A stretch of DNA of 64,000 bases from Thalassobaculum sp. OXR-137 (GCF_034377285.1 NZ_CP139715.1:5126501-5190500); one strand, 5' to 3'. Counted from the first letter of the stretch, positions 26,408 to 38,272 are shown. Made by a program: numbers and translations. Notes: a model not told the origin generated them from the sequence alone.

Positions 26408-27079
26408 TCACCCCGCCGCGTCGGTCGGCTCGGGCACGGCGACGCCGATGATCTCCGCCGTCGTGATGCCGGAGCGCACCTTGGCGATCATGTCGGCCTC
26501 CTTGGCCACATGGGCCTCGCCCTTCACCAGCACCTCGTCGCAGAGCGCCCGCGGCACCACGCAGATGCCGTCGTCGTCGCCCAGGACCAGGTCGCCCGGT
26601 GCGACCACCACGCCGCCGCAGGCGATCGGCGTGTCGATCTCGCCGCCGAAGCCCTTGTGCGGGCCGCGCGGGGTAGCGCCCGCCGCGTAGACCGGAATGC
26701 CGAGCTTGCGCAGGCTGGCCACGTCGCGCACCGCGCCGTCCAGCACGATCCCGGCGCAGCCCCGTGCCTTGGCGCATTCGGCGATGATCTCGCCGATGAT
26801 CGCCACCTCGCCGGCGCCGCCCGCCGTCACCACCAGGATCTCGCCCGGCTGGATCAGCGGCAGGGCTGCATGCACCGCGCCGTTGTCGCCGGCCATGACC
26901 GAGATCGTGCGGGCATGCCCCACCATGGTGTAGCCATCGCCAATCGGAGACACCGAGGCGTCCATGCAGCGGTCGCGGTTCATGTTGTCCCCCGCCACGG
27001 CCGGTGGCACGGCGCGCCAGCGCTCCAGCGTTGCGGCATCCAGGGGGGTGTAGTTCAGCGCACGGCGCAGGATCGCCAT
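26408..27079 (-). CDS. RraA-like / 4-hydroxy-4-methyl-2-oxoglutarate aldolase family protein
   Basis: A 223-residue member of the RraA/HMG aldolase family. Visible: GHARTISVMAGDN, VVTAGGAGEVAIIGEIIAECAKARGCAGIVLDGAVRDVASLRKLGIPVYA (the G-G-ax-GE and DGAVRD segments that bind substrate and divalent metal) and GDLVLGDDDGICVVP. ATG 27079 has a strong GGAGG ten bases ahead; ATG 27094 and an open frame to 27232 are less likely. Members of this family are class II pyruvate aldolases or oxaloacetate decarboxylases; only a subset inhibit RNase E. The DGAVRD motif and the C-terminal acidic part favour an aldolase-like enzyme here. Confidence 0.85.
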   Translation of the reverse strand: MAILRRALNYTPLDAATLERWRAVPPAVAGDNMNRDRCMDASVSPIGDGYTMVGHARTISVMAGDNGAVHAALPLIQPGEILVVTAGGAGEVAIIGEIIAECAKARGCAGIVLDGAVRDVASLRKLGIPVYAAGATPRGPHKGFGGEIDTPIACGGVVVAPGDLVLGDDDGICVVPRALCDEVLVKGEAHVAKEADMIAKVRSGITTAEIIGVAVPEPTDAAG

Positions 27080-27488
27080 GGTTTCCTCCGACATATTGTT
27101 ACGGGCGGGTGTCAGGCATCCTACCGGGGGGTCCCGCGGCTCGGGAAGCCAGGGATTCCGCGGGCCGGACGCCTCTGTGGATAACTTGGCGCCGCCCACC
27201 ACATCTAGATTTTGCAATAATGTTTCACACAAAATCTATTGCACCGCCGCCCCCCCTCCCGCATCCTTTGTTTTGGCGCGGGGGTCTGCTGACGGAGACT
27301 CGGACCTTCCTGCCGACCGGAGACGACATCGGCACGGACGTCGTCTCTTAAAGACATCGCGGGATCGTTGCAGCGAAAGTCTCACGAAGACTTTCGTACG
27401 AAGCGCTTTAACTTCGTCATTACTTGTTGCAGCGCAGCAACACACTAAACTTACTCATCAAATCGTGAAATTTCCCGTTGCTGGGAGC
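27080..27488. other. Long AT-richer leader/promoter region upstream of nrdJ
   Basis: About 400 non-coding bases between the divergent RraA-like gene and the NrdR-type sites. It holds a 9-base inverted repeat TAGATTTTG/CAAAATCTA at 27206-27238, in the most AT-rich part. Three hairpins follow at 27374-27396 (CGAAAGTC/GACTTTCG), ~27400-27417 (CGAAG/CTTCG) and 27424-27440 (TTGTTGC/GCAGCAA). No conserved B12-box was found, so it does not look like a standard cobalamin riboswitch. Open frames in it show no coding character. Confidence 0.5.
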
Positions 27489-27536
27489 CCGCTATATCGA
27501 GTAGGTTTTGCGTCGTCGGCACACAAGATATTGGTC
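27489..27536. promoter_or_regulatory. Pair of NrdR-box-like sites upstream of nrdJ
   Basis: Two 16-base sites, CCGCTATATCGAGTAG at 27489-27504 and ACACAAGATATTGGTC at 27521-27536, resemble the NrdR consensus (acaCwAtATaTwGtgt). Their starts are 32 bases apart, about three helical turns, the spacing seen for NrdR box pairs. They lie 85-132 bases before nrdJ. NrdR represses reductase genes when ATP/dATP binds it. Confidence 0.68.
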
Positions 27537-27620
27537 GACACGGGCGGGGGACGCTCTGACGCGTATATGGGGCCCGGCGAGACAATCCGGCAGGACAACA
27601 CCCAAGGCAGGAGCTAAGGC

Positions 27621-31376
<3,756 letters not shown>

Positions 31377-31403
31377 GACGCTACGGCAGGCATCGAACAG
31401 ACG

Positions 31404-31435
31404 GGGGAAGGCATCACGCCTTCCCCTTATTCTTT
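31404..31435 (+). terminator. Intrinsic terminator of nrdJ
   Basis: GGGGAAGGC, loop ATCAC, GCCTTCCCC, then TTATTCTTT: a perfect nine-base-pair stem and U-rich tail 27 bases after the nrdJ stop. Beyond it 190 AT-richer bases lead to the next gene. Confidence 0.92.
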
Positions 31436-31625
31436 AGTAAAATTGTTTGAAAATTCGCGCAGTTATCGTCGATTTAGTTGACCGCTTTGTTTCAGATCGC
31501 CGTCATTTTTCTTAATGCTAATGGAATATTAATGGGTATCCTTCAGTCTAAAGCAGCAGTGTGACCACTGTGCGCCCGAAAACCGGCATTCGAACCGGAC
31601 GGGGTGATGAGGAGGAAACCTGGCC

Positions 31626-32192
31626 GTGTTCGGCATGGGTAAGAAAGACGGCGGAGCCGAAAAGGAAGAGGCCGAGCGGAAGCGCATCGAAGCCACCATG
31701 GTTTCGATAGACTCCGGTTTCGATCACCTGCGCCATCACGCCGAAGCGGGCAACACCGAACGCAGCGAAGCGGCTGCCAAACGGCTCGTTGAATCCCTCA
31801 AGAACCCGAAACTGCCGCCGCCCTATACCAAGGATCGCCGCAATGCGGTCGATGCCTTCCTACTGCACGCCTACATGAAGGCGACGGCGCTGGCCTGCAA
31901 AAGGGCCATCGACGCCGGGATGATTGACGACATCGAGAAGCGCAGCGAGAACATCAAGAAGGCGCGCGAGTTCCTGGCCGGAGCCGTGAAGTACAAGGCC
32001 CCGCCCGACTTCAAGCGCCAGTGCGAGCGGATGCTGGAGGTCGCCACCTTCAGCGGCGGGGTGAAGGCCAAGGGGCCGACCAAGGCCAAACCGCTGGACA
32101 CCGCGCCGAAGGTGAAGGATCGCGCGAAACACTACGATCCCAACGAAGAGACCGAAGAAAAGCCGGTCATTCCGCAGAATCTGAAGATCTGA
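31626..32192 (+). CDS. Hypothetical basic helical protein
   Basis: A 188-residue soluble protein I do not recognise. Start GTG 31626 (MFGMGKKDGGAEKEEAERKR) has GAGGAGG ~11 bases ahead; ATG 31635 is too far from that site. The N-terminal ~30 residues are highly charged. Residues ~30-135 look all-helical with regular Lys/Arg/Leu spacing (SEAAAKRLVESLKNPKLPPP, FLLHAYMKATALACKRAIDAG, IKKAREFLAGAVKYKAPPDF). The C-terminal ~40 residues are Lys/Pro-rich and probably disordered. No signal peptide or membrane segment. The helical hairpins resemble TPR-like packing but no clear repeats can be assigned. Strong ribosome site and good codon use argue that it is expressed. Confidence 0.75.
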   Translation: MFGMGKKDGGAEKEEAERKRIEATMVSIDSGFDHLRHHAEAGNTERSEAAAKRLVESLKNPKLPPPYTKDRRNAVDAFLLHAYMKATALACKRAIDAGMIDDIEKRSENIKKAREFLAGAVKYKAPPDFKRQCERMLEVATFSGGVKAKGPTKAKPLDTAPKVKDRAKHYDPNEETEEKPVIPQNLKI

Positions 32193-32274
32193 CCGATCGG
32201 CGACCGCCCGGCATGTCCGGGCCTGGGCCGCTTTCCGGGATTGACCGCGGCCTCCCAGCCGGTAGCGTACCGGT

Positions 32275-33195
32275 ATGAGCCTGTTCGCACCCCCCGCCGA
32301 TATCGAAGCCCGCGTTTTCGCCCGCCTCCCCGACCGCCTGCGCAAGGATTCCGGATCGAGCTGGTCCAAGGGAAACCGGCCGGGAATGGTCACCGAGAGC
32401 TTTCTCGAAGGGCCGAGCTTCGACCGGGAGGGCAATCTCTGGCTGGTCGACATCCCCAACGGACGCATCCTGCGCCTGTCCGCCGACGGCAAGGACTGGG
32501 ATGTGGTGACCGACTATGACGGGTGGCCCAACGGCCTGAAGTTCCATGCCGACGGCCGTGCCTTCATCGCCGACTACCGGCGCGGCGTGCTGGTGCTCGA
32601 TCCGAAGACGGGCACAGTCGAGACAGTCGTGGGCGACCGCTATTCCGAGGGCCTGCTCGGGGTGAACGACCTGCACTTCGCCTCGAACGGCGACCTCTAC
32701 TTCACCGATCAGGGCCAGACCGGCCTGCACGATCCCCGGGGGCGGGTGTTCCGGTTGAAGCCGGACGGCCGGGTCGACAAGCTGCTCGACAACGGTCCCT
32801 CCCCCAATGGCCTGGTGCTGACGCCGCGGGAGAACTGGCTTTACGTCGCGATGACGCGGGCCAACGCGATCTGGCGCCTGCCGCTGATGCCGGACGGCCA
32901 TGTCTCCAAGGTCGGCCAGTTCATCCAGCTCTCCGGCGGACACGGCCCCGACGGGCTCGCGATCGACGAGACCGGCGGGCTGGTGGTCTGCCATTTCGGC
33001 CTCGGATCGGTCTGGCACTTCTCGCCTTTGGGCGAACCGCTCCACCGCATCCGCTCGCCGCTCGGTCTCGGCACGACGAATGTCGCGTTCGGCGGACCGA
33101 ATCGCCGCACGCTGTTCATCACCGAGAGCGAGACCGGCTCGATCCTGGCCGCCGATCTTCCGGTCGCCGGCGCTGCTATGTACGGATTGTCCTAA
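32275..33195 (+). CDS. SMP-30/gluconolactonase/LRE-family hydrolase
   Basis: A 306-residue six-bladed propeller of the SMP-30/gluconolactonase family, which opens sugar lactones or related esters with one divalent metal. Candidate metal ligands are the Glu in SFLEGPSFDREGNLW (residues ~43-57), Asn in VNDLHFASNGDLYFTD, Asn in SPNGLVLTP and Asp in GPDGLAIDE; all four family positions appear kept, so it should be active. No signal peptide. ATG 32275 has only a weak ribosome site. The sugar or lactone substrate is not determinable. It is convergent with hspQ (6-base gap). Confidence 0.88.
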   Translation: MSLFAPPADIEARVFARLPDRLRKDSGSSWSKGNRPGMVTESFLEGPSFDREGNLWLVDIPNGRILRLSADGKDWDVVTDYDGWPNGLKFHADGRAFIADYRRGVLVLDPKTGTVETVVGDRYSEGLLGVNDLHFASNGDLYFTDQGQTGLHDPRGRVFRLKPDGRVDKLLDNGPSPNGLVLTPRENWLYVAMTRANAIWRLPLMPDGHVSKVGQFIQLSGGHGPDGLAIDETGGLVVCHFGLGSVWHFSPLGEPLHRIRSPLGLGTTNVAFGGPNRRTLFITESETGSILAADLPVAGAAMYGLS

Positions 33196-33201
33196 TCGCC
33201 G

Positions 33202-33528
33202 TCAGGCGTTGATCTGGCGCATCACGTAGCGGCCGTCGCCGCTGGTGCTGAACATCTCGCCGATCTGCGGATGGTCGACCGGGCCGTTCGACGCATCGTC
33301 GACCAGGTTCTGCTCGGACACATAGGCGATGTAGTAGCTCTGCGGATTTTCCGCGAACAGGTGATAGAAGGGCTGATCGCGCTTCGGCCGGCGATCCTCC
33401 GGGATGGAATTGTACCATTCCTCTGTGTTCGAAAATTCCGGATCGATATCGAACACCACACCGCGAAAATCGAAGTGGCGGTGCTTGACGACGGCGCCGA
33501 TCGGAAATTTGGGCTCAACGATCTTCAT
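33202..33528 (-). CDS. hspQ: Heat shock protein HspQ
   Basis: A 108-residue HspQ (YccV-like, hemimethylated DNA-binding family). Recognised from FPIGAVVKHRHFDFRGVVFDIDPEFSNTEEWYNSIP and QPFYHLFAENPQSYYIAYVSEQNL. In E. coli HspQ is a sigma-32 target that enhances Lon protease activity and binds hemimethylated DNA through the related fold. RpoH is encoded 8 kb away. The upstream region holds a CTTGCC...CCAAATAT arrangement that could be a weak RpoH-type promoter, but I do not rely on it. Confidence 0.94.
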   Translation of the reverse strand: MKIVEPKFPIGAVVKHRHFDFRGVVFDIDPEFSNTEEWYNSIPEDRRPKRDQPFYHLFAENPQSYYIAYVSEQNLVDDASNGPVDHPQIGEMFSTSGDGRYVMRQINA

Positions 33529-33797
33529 GGTTCTGCCCGATTCTGGGAAAGGTTCACTTCACGACTGACATATTTGGCCAATGCCGACCCGAGGGCAAGA
33601 GCCGGGGCCCGGAGGCCCGGCCGACGGCTCGCGGCGATTAAAGGCGAAACCCTACATAAACCGATAATCCACCGGGGCAAGATCCCCGGCCGCCCATACG
33701 CTCCCACCGTGGAACTCCGGTTAGACCGCCAATTCGGAGGGAAAACCGCATTTCGGCTTCGCTTCAATAAACCCGCCTGCGATTTCGGCTTGAGCAT

Positions 33798-34868
33798 TTG
33801 CAGGTCGCGCATCATGGTTTGTCCGCCGAAGCGGAACCCCAGGGCAGTGACATTCTCGACGACCTCTCAGATCTCGACCGGGACTCCCTGCACATCATGC
33901 CCCTGCGCATCGTCCCTCTGCGACTGCCGGGGCTGGCGCGCGCCCGGCTGATCAAATCCGCGCAGCTGAACTCCGAACTCGAGCTGTTTCACGACAACAG
34001 CACGGGTGCCGGTCTCATCCAGATCAAGGCCCTGCCCGACTTCATCGGCGCCGACGAGGAAGACCTCAAGGCCGACATGGCGGTGCTGTACGAGTTGGCG
34101 GAGCTGAACAGTTTCGACGTCTTCTCCCTGCGCAACTCCCTGCGCGACCTGAAGATCGACGTCCGCCATACCACCGACCTGACCCTGTCCCCCGGCATGG
34201 AGGCGCGCCTCACCGAATACATGAAGGCGTTCACCCGGCCGCTGGTGGTCAACGTCTTCGGCGCCAGCACGGACAATGTCAGCAATTCCGGCCAGATCAT
34301 CGAGATGTTCACCAATGTCGACCGCAAGGTCGCGTTGAAGAACATGCAGAAGATCGCCGCGATGATGAACATCACGGTCGCCGACATCCCGGACTTCCTG
34401 GAGAAATACGGAGACATCTATCTCTCGCTCTCCTATTTCCGGCGCTGCCTGGACGAGATCGTCCCGAAGTTCGACCAGCTCACGGACTGGATGGACGAGA
34501 TGCGCGGCACCATGCTACGCGAGAACCAGCCGCTCATGGACAAATGCGAAGTCGTGCGCAGTGGCCTCAACGAGCTGCTCGGCTCCGTCACCGGCCGGTT
34601 CGAGTCCTTCGACCGGAACTCCCAGACGTTCTGGGACAACATCTCCATGGAGAGCTTCCAGAAGCTGCACGCCCTGATCACCAGCCATCACGAGACCATC
34701 GGCGGCGTGCTCTGCGGCCTGACGGTGAAGCTGGACGCCTGGGAGAGCAAGTTCCCGCACCATACCGGCAGCCCGCACAAGCGGGCGGAGTTCGTTCAGT
34801 CGGACCTCGCACCCGGATTGGAGAAGCTGCTCAAACTGGAGCACTCCGCCCCGTCCACCATCATGTAG
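33798..34868 (+). CDS. Hypothetical conserved-looking cytoplasmic protein next to rhomboid and PagL genes
   Basis: Up to 356 residues from a TTG at 33798; ATG 33897 (MPLRIVPLRL) would give 323 residues and may be the true start, since no good ribosome site marks either. I recognise no family. Residues ~35-60 hold LRLPGLARARLIKSAQLNSEL. The middle (KALPDFIGADEEDLKADMAVLYELAEL, residues ~78-104) is acidic and helical. The C-terminal half is almost entirely helical with Trp/Phe patches (LTDWMDEMRG, FWDNISMESFQKLHALITSHHETIGG). No signal peptide or transmembrane segment. Codon use matches core genes, so it is unlikely to be recently acquired. The stop is six bases from the convergent rhomboid gene. 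Confidence 0.78.
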   Translation: MQVAHHGLSAEAEPQGSDILDDLSDLDRDSLHIMPLRIVPLRLPGLARARLIKSAQLNSELELFHDNSTGAGLIQIKALPDFIGADEEDLKADMAVLYELAELNSFDVFSLRNSLRDLKIDVRHTTDLTLSPGMEARLTEYMKAFTRPLVVNVFGASTDNVSNSGQIIEMFTNVDRKVALKNMQKIAAMMNITVADIPDFLEKYGDIYLSLSYFRRCLDEIVPKFDQLTDWMDEMRGTMLRENQPLMDKCEVVRSGLNELLGSVTGRFESFDRNSQTFWDNISMESFQKLHALITSHHETIGGVLCGLTVKLDAWESKFPHHTGSPHKRAEFVQSDLAPGLEKLLKLEHSAPSTIM

Positions 34869-34874
34869 CCGCCC

Positions 34875-35561
34875 TCAGGCGGAAGGGCTCCGTCCGCCGG
34901 CCAGCAGGGCGCCCATGACGAAGCCCGTGCCGTGGGCCAGGAAGGCGATCGGCTCGCCGGCGGCGAAGGCGAGCCCAGCCACCTGGGCGATCAGCCACAC
35001 CCCGATCAGCGGCACGGCCGGAAACGATCGCAGCCGGGGCCGGCCGCCGCCCGGCCAGGGGATTCTGATTTGGCCGCGCGGGTCGAGGCGGAGGACCCCG
35101 CCCATCAGACCGGCCGCACCGGCGCTGGCGCCGAGAATGGGGGCCGTCGAGCCGGGCCCCGCCGCCGCCTCCACCGCCAGCCCCGCGATCCCGGAGAGCA
35201 GGAAGACGCCGAGCAGCCGGATCGCGCCAGCCTTGCGCTCGACCAGGATGCCGGCGAGCAGGACCGCCACGACATTGCCAATCAGGTGCATGAGGCCGCC
35301 ATGCAGGAACTGGGCGGTGACCAGCGTGGCGACGGACGGCACGCCATCGATCGGCACCGCGCGCGCCCGCAACCCGAACAGTTCGGCGGGGATCAGGGCG
35401 AAGCCGTGAATGACCGCCATGTCGCCATAGGCATCCAGGCCGGCCTGCCAGATATAGACGCCACAGAGCGCCGCGCTGAGAAGGACCGTTGCGACCGGCG
35501 GCCGTGGCGCCGGTTCGGGCGGGGTCTGCGGCCTTGGCCGGAAGGGGATCGGATCCGGCAT
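34875..35561 (-). CDS. Rhomboid-family intramembrane serine protease
   Basis: A 228-residue membrane protein with six predicted helices. The rhomboid dyad is present: Ser146 in ILGASAGAAGLMGG and His210 in LAHGTGFVMGALL. The HGGLMHLIGN motif of helix 2 (His87, His92, Asn96) is intact. A Pro-rich cytoplasmic N-terminus of ~22 residues precedes helix one. It cleaves substrates within the inner membrane; targets are unknown. It follows pagL by 15 bases on the same strand, so the two are probably co-transcribed, and rhomboid action on an envelope protein is plausible but unproven. Confidence 0.92.
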   Translation of the reverse strand: MPDPIPFRPRPQTPPEPAPRPPVATVLLSAALCGVYIWQAGLDAYGDMAVIHGFALIPAELFGLRARAVPIDGVPSVATLVTAQFLHGGLMHLIGNVVAVLLAGILVERKAGAIRLLGVFLLSGIAGLAVEAAAGPGSTAPILGASAGAAGLMGGVLRLDPRGQIRIPWPGGGRPRLRSFPAVPLIGVWLIAQVAGLAFAAGEPIAFLAHGTGFVMGALLAGGRSPSA

Positions 35562-35576
35562 CGGCTCCGCCGTGCC

Positions 35577-36092
35577 CTATTTCCCGAACAGAGAGTCGAA
35601 CGGCACCGAATAGAACAGGACAAGCGACTCGACACCCGGATTCCGCTCGCCGATGCCGGCATTGGAGATGTGGGTGAAGGACAGGCCGAGGCGGGAATAG
35701 TCGTCGAACCGGTAGGCGACCTCCAGGCCGGACCGGAACTCGATCGCGTTACCCAGGTCCTTGCCGTCGCCGTTGCCGTAAAGCCCGGCGGCGAAGGTCG
35801 GCGTGGCGACCCAGCGGTTGCCGAAGAAGATGTCGAGCGCGATACCGGCATAGCCGTAGGTCGCCGCATCCGATGTGGCGGTCAGGCCGACGAACGGGGT
35901 GAACCACAGCAGCTTGTTCTTCTCAGAGAACCGGTATTCGAACCGGGCCTCGGCCGCCGCCTGATCGTCGAACAGGTCGTAGTAACCGGCGCCGAAGGTC
36001 AGGAAGTCGGGCTCTTCCGCGCGGGCCTGGCCGGCGGCGCCGAACAGCAGGGCGACGGCGAGGATCAGGGCAGTGGCAAGGGGCTGGCGCAA
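35577..36092 (-). CDS. pagL: Lipid A 3-O-deacylase, PagL family
   Basis: A 171-residue outer-membrane beta-barrel enzyme with a signal peptide (cleavage near QARA-EE, residue 25). The catalytic triad matches PagL: His141 and Ser143 in FTHISNAGIG, and Glu155 fourteen residues after the His. Alternating hydrophobic strands fit an eight-stranded barrel ending in Phe near the C-terminus. PagL removes the 3-O-linked acyl chain from lipid A, altering outer-membrane permeability and immune recognition. First gene of a probable unit with the rhomboid protease. Confidence 0.9.
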   Translation of the reverse strand: MRQPLATALILAVALLFGAAGQARAEEPDFLTFGAGYYDLFDDQAAAEARFEYRFSEKNKLLWFTPFVGLTATSDAATYGYAGIALDIFFGNRWVATPTFAAGLYGNGDGKDLGNAIEFRSGLEVAYRFDDYSRLGLSFTHISNAGIGERNPGVESLVLFYSVPFDSLFGK

Positions 36093-36194
36093 CGATCGTC
36101 TCCCGGCAGCTAGAAATCCGCGCGCGGCGGAAAATTTCCATTGGATATCGGCATCATAGAGGCACCGTTCGACGCATCAAGCGGCGATCACGGT

Positions 36195-37166
36195 TCATCC
36201 CACGCGCGCGTGCTGGCGCAGGGATGTCTTAAACCGCTCGGTCGCCCGAACCAGCGCCCGGCGGACGCCCGGCTCCATGGCCGCGTGCCCGGCATCCGGC
36301 ACGAACACCAGCTCCGCTCCCGGCCAGGACCGCGCCAGGGCATGGGCGCTCTCCGGCGGGCAGATGACGTCGTAGCGGCCCTGCACGATCGTGGCGGGCA
36401 GGTGCCGGATCCTATCCATGCCGCCCAGCAGCCCGCCTTCCGGCAGGAACAGACCGTTGACGAAGTAATGCGCCTCGATCCGGGCGAGGTTCAGGGCGTG
36501 ATGCGGATCCTCCGCCGACCAGATCTGGTCCGGTTCTGGCAGCAGGGAGGAGCAGGCCTTCTCGTACCGCGCCCAATGTCGGGCCGCCGGCAGATGCCGC
36601 TGCGGATCGGGATCGGTCAGCCGCCGGTGATAGGCGCCCAACAGGTCGCCGCGCTCGGCCTCGGGGATGAACTCGGCGAAGCTGCGCCAGACTTCCGGAA
36701 AGAAGCCGCGCATCCCGGTCATGAACCAGTCGATCTCCCGGGGGCGCCCCAGGAAGACGCCCCGCAGAATGAAGGCGAGGCACCGGTCGGGATGCGCCTG
36801 TCCGTAGGCGAGGGCCAGAGTCGATCCCCAGGATCCGCCGAAGACCAGCCAGGCGTCGATATCGAGGTGGCGGCGCAGGCGCTCCATATCCGCGATCAGG
36901 TGCGGTGTGGTGTTCGCCTCCACGCCGGCGCGGGGCGTCGACCGGCCGGCGCCGCGCTGGTCGAACAGAACGATGCGATAGGCCCGGGGATCGAAGAACC
37001 GGCGCTGGGTGGGAGAGACACCGGATCCGGGTCCGCCATGGAGGAACACCACCGGAATACCGTCGCGCGCGCCGCTCTCTTCCCAGTAGAGGGTGTGGCC
37101 GTCGCCGACCTCGAGGTTGCCGTTGCGCCGACTGGCGATTTCCGGAAACAGTTCGTCGCGGATCAC
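36195..37166 (-). CDS. pip: Proline iminopeptidase
   Basis: A 323-residue alpha/beta hydrolase of the S33 family that releases N-terminal proline from peptides. Oxyanion motif FLHGGPGSG (41-49), DQRGAGRS (69-76), nucleophile Ser112 in GGSWGS, then the acid in QGRYDVICPP and His in AGHAAME. The start ATG 37166 overlaps the oxyR stop in ATGA fashion, so it is likely translated together with oxyR from the same message. That pairing is odd, since the peptidase has no evident role in peroxide defence. Confidence 0.95.
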   Translation of the reverse strand: MIRDELFPEIASRRNGNLEVGDGHTLYWEESGARDGIPVVFLHGGPGSGVSPTQRRFFDPRAYRIVLFDQRGAGRSTPRAGVEANTTPHLIADMERLRRHLDIDAWLVFGGSWGSTLALAYGQAHPDRCLAFILRGVFLGRPREIDWFMTGMRGFFPEVWRSFAEFIPEAERGDLLGAYHRRLTDPDPQRHLPAARHWARYEKACSSLLPEPDQIWSAEDPHHALNLARIEAHYFVNGLFLPEGGLLGGMDRIRHLPATIVQGRYDVICPPESAHALARSWPGAELVFVPDAGHAAMEPGVRRALVRATERFKTSLRQHARVG

Positions 37167-38146
37167 GGCCTTCCTCCATTCGGGACTGCCCGGTTATCCA
37201 CCTCCACCCTGTCGTTGTCAAAACTCTCGGAGACCCTACCGTCGATAGCGCTCGCGCCCGGCGGACAGGTCCGACGCAGCAGGGCGAGAAGCGCGCGGAC
37301 ATCGGCATCTTCCACCCGGCTGCGGCGCCACGCCAGTGCAACCGTGCGGCCGATCCGGGGGTCGTTGAACGGCCGGTAGCGGATCAGCCCGCCCAGGGTG
37401 TCGTCGGTCGCCGTCAGCGGGATCAGGCTGAAGCCGGTCCCCGCGGCGACGATGGCCTTCAGGGTCTCCAGGCTCATGGCGGTCTGCCGCGGCCGGATGC
37501 CGGCGGAGGCGCAGATCGACAGGGTCTGATCGCGCAGGCAGTGGCCCTCCTCCAGCAGGACGGCCTCCTGCATATCCAGCGCGTCCAGTTCGGCAGGTCC
37601 GGCGCTCTCCTGGCCGCTGCTCGCCTCGGCCAGGCGAAACCGTTCGCGGTAGACCGGCTCGATCACCAGTCCCTCGTCGGCCACCGGCGGCGACAGGATC
37701 ACGGCGTCGAGCGCACCTTCGCGCAGCCGATCGATCAGGTGGCCCGTGAGCCCTTCCTCGATGATAAGGTCGAGATCCGGATGATCCCGTCGGATCGGTC
37801 CGAGAATGTGCCGGAAGAGATAGGGACCGATCGTCGCGATCGCGCCGAGCACGAGGCGTCCGGAGAGCGGATCGCCGCCGACCGGCTCGGAGACGAGAAA
37901 CTGATCCGCGGCGGCCAGGACCTGGCGCGCCCGATCCACTGCCACCGCCCCCCGGCGGGTCAGCAGAACCGTCCGGCTGGTGCGCTCGAAGACCCGAAAG
38001 CCGAGCAGTTCCTCGACTTTGCGCACGCCGGCGGACAATGACGGCTGGCTGACATGACAGGCCTCCGCCGCGCGACCGAAATGACCGTGTTCGGACACCG
38101 CGACCAGATACTCCAGTTCCCGCAAGCTCAGTCCAGCCGTACTCAT
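37163..38146 (-). CDS. oxyR: LysR-family peroxide sensor OxyR
   Basis: A 327-residue LysR regulator. The winged helix-turn-helix spans residues ~8-67 (FGRAAEACHVSQPSLSAGVRKVEELLG). The effector domain keeps the two redox cysteines of OxyR: Cys203 in EGHCLRDQ and Cys212 nine residues later, which form the peroxide-induced disulfide. The C-terminal extension of ~25 residues beyond the usual end (SESFDNDRVEVDNRAVPNG) is unusual. It is divergent from dps, a classical OxyR target, and the OxyR-type site overlaps its own start codon, suggesting autoregulation. Overlaps pip by four bases. Confidence 0.94.
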   Translation of the reverse strand: MSTAGLSLRELEYLVAVSEHGHFGRAAEACHVSQPSLSAGVRKVEELLGFRVFERTSRTVLLTRRGAVAVDRARQVLAAADQFLVSEPVGGDPLSGRLVLGAIATIGPYLFRHILGPIRRDHPDLDLIIEEGLTGHLIDRLREGALDAVILSPPVADEGLVIEPVYRERFRLAEASSGQESAGPAELDALDMQEAVLLEEGHCLRDQTLSICASAGIRPRQTAMSLETLKAIVAAGTGFSLIPLTATDDTLGGLIRYRPFNDPRIGRTVALAWRRSRVEDADVRALLALLRRTCPPGASAIDGRVSESFDNDRVEVDNRAVPNGGRP

Positions 38147-38159
38147 AGGATTAAACTAT
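38145..38159. promoter_or_regulatory. OxyR-type half site overlapping the oxyR start codon
   Basis: ATAG-N7-CTAT (ATAGGATTAAACTAT), the OxyR half-site pattern, lies across the oxyR start and extends toward dps. A second weaker half (GTGC GATTTAT CGAT) stands seven bases beyond, as expected for a full OxyR tetramer site. It is ~115 bases upstream of dps. Confidence 0.65.
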
Positions 38160-38272
38160 CATAACCGTGCGATTTATCGATTAGCAGATAGCATCGGCCA
38201 CCCCATATCATTTGCAAGCCCGCTTCCGGGCTCCGATGCTTCATTCCGACGAGAGATAAGGAGGGACCCTCT

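Noticed and set aside
27078-27617. 179-codon plus-strand frame before nrdJ
   Set aside because: It covers the hairpins and NrdR-type sites, has no coding-like composition and begins inside the RraA-like gene's leader.
27240-27620. Cobalamin riboswitch before nrdJ
   Set aside because: No B12-box-like conserved core could be found by eye, only unrelated hairpins.
33525-33815. 96-codon minus-strand frame upstream of hspQ
   Set aside because: Begins in the divergent gene and has no ribosome site or coding composition.
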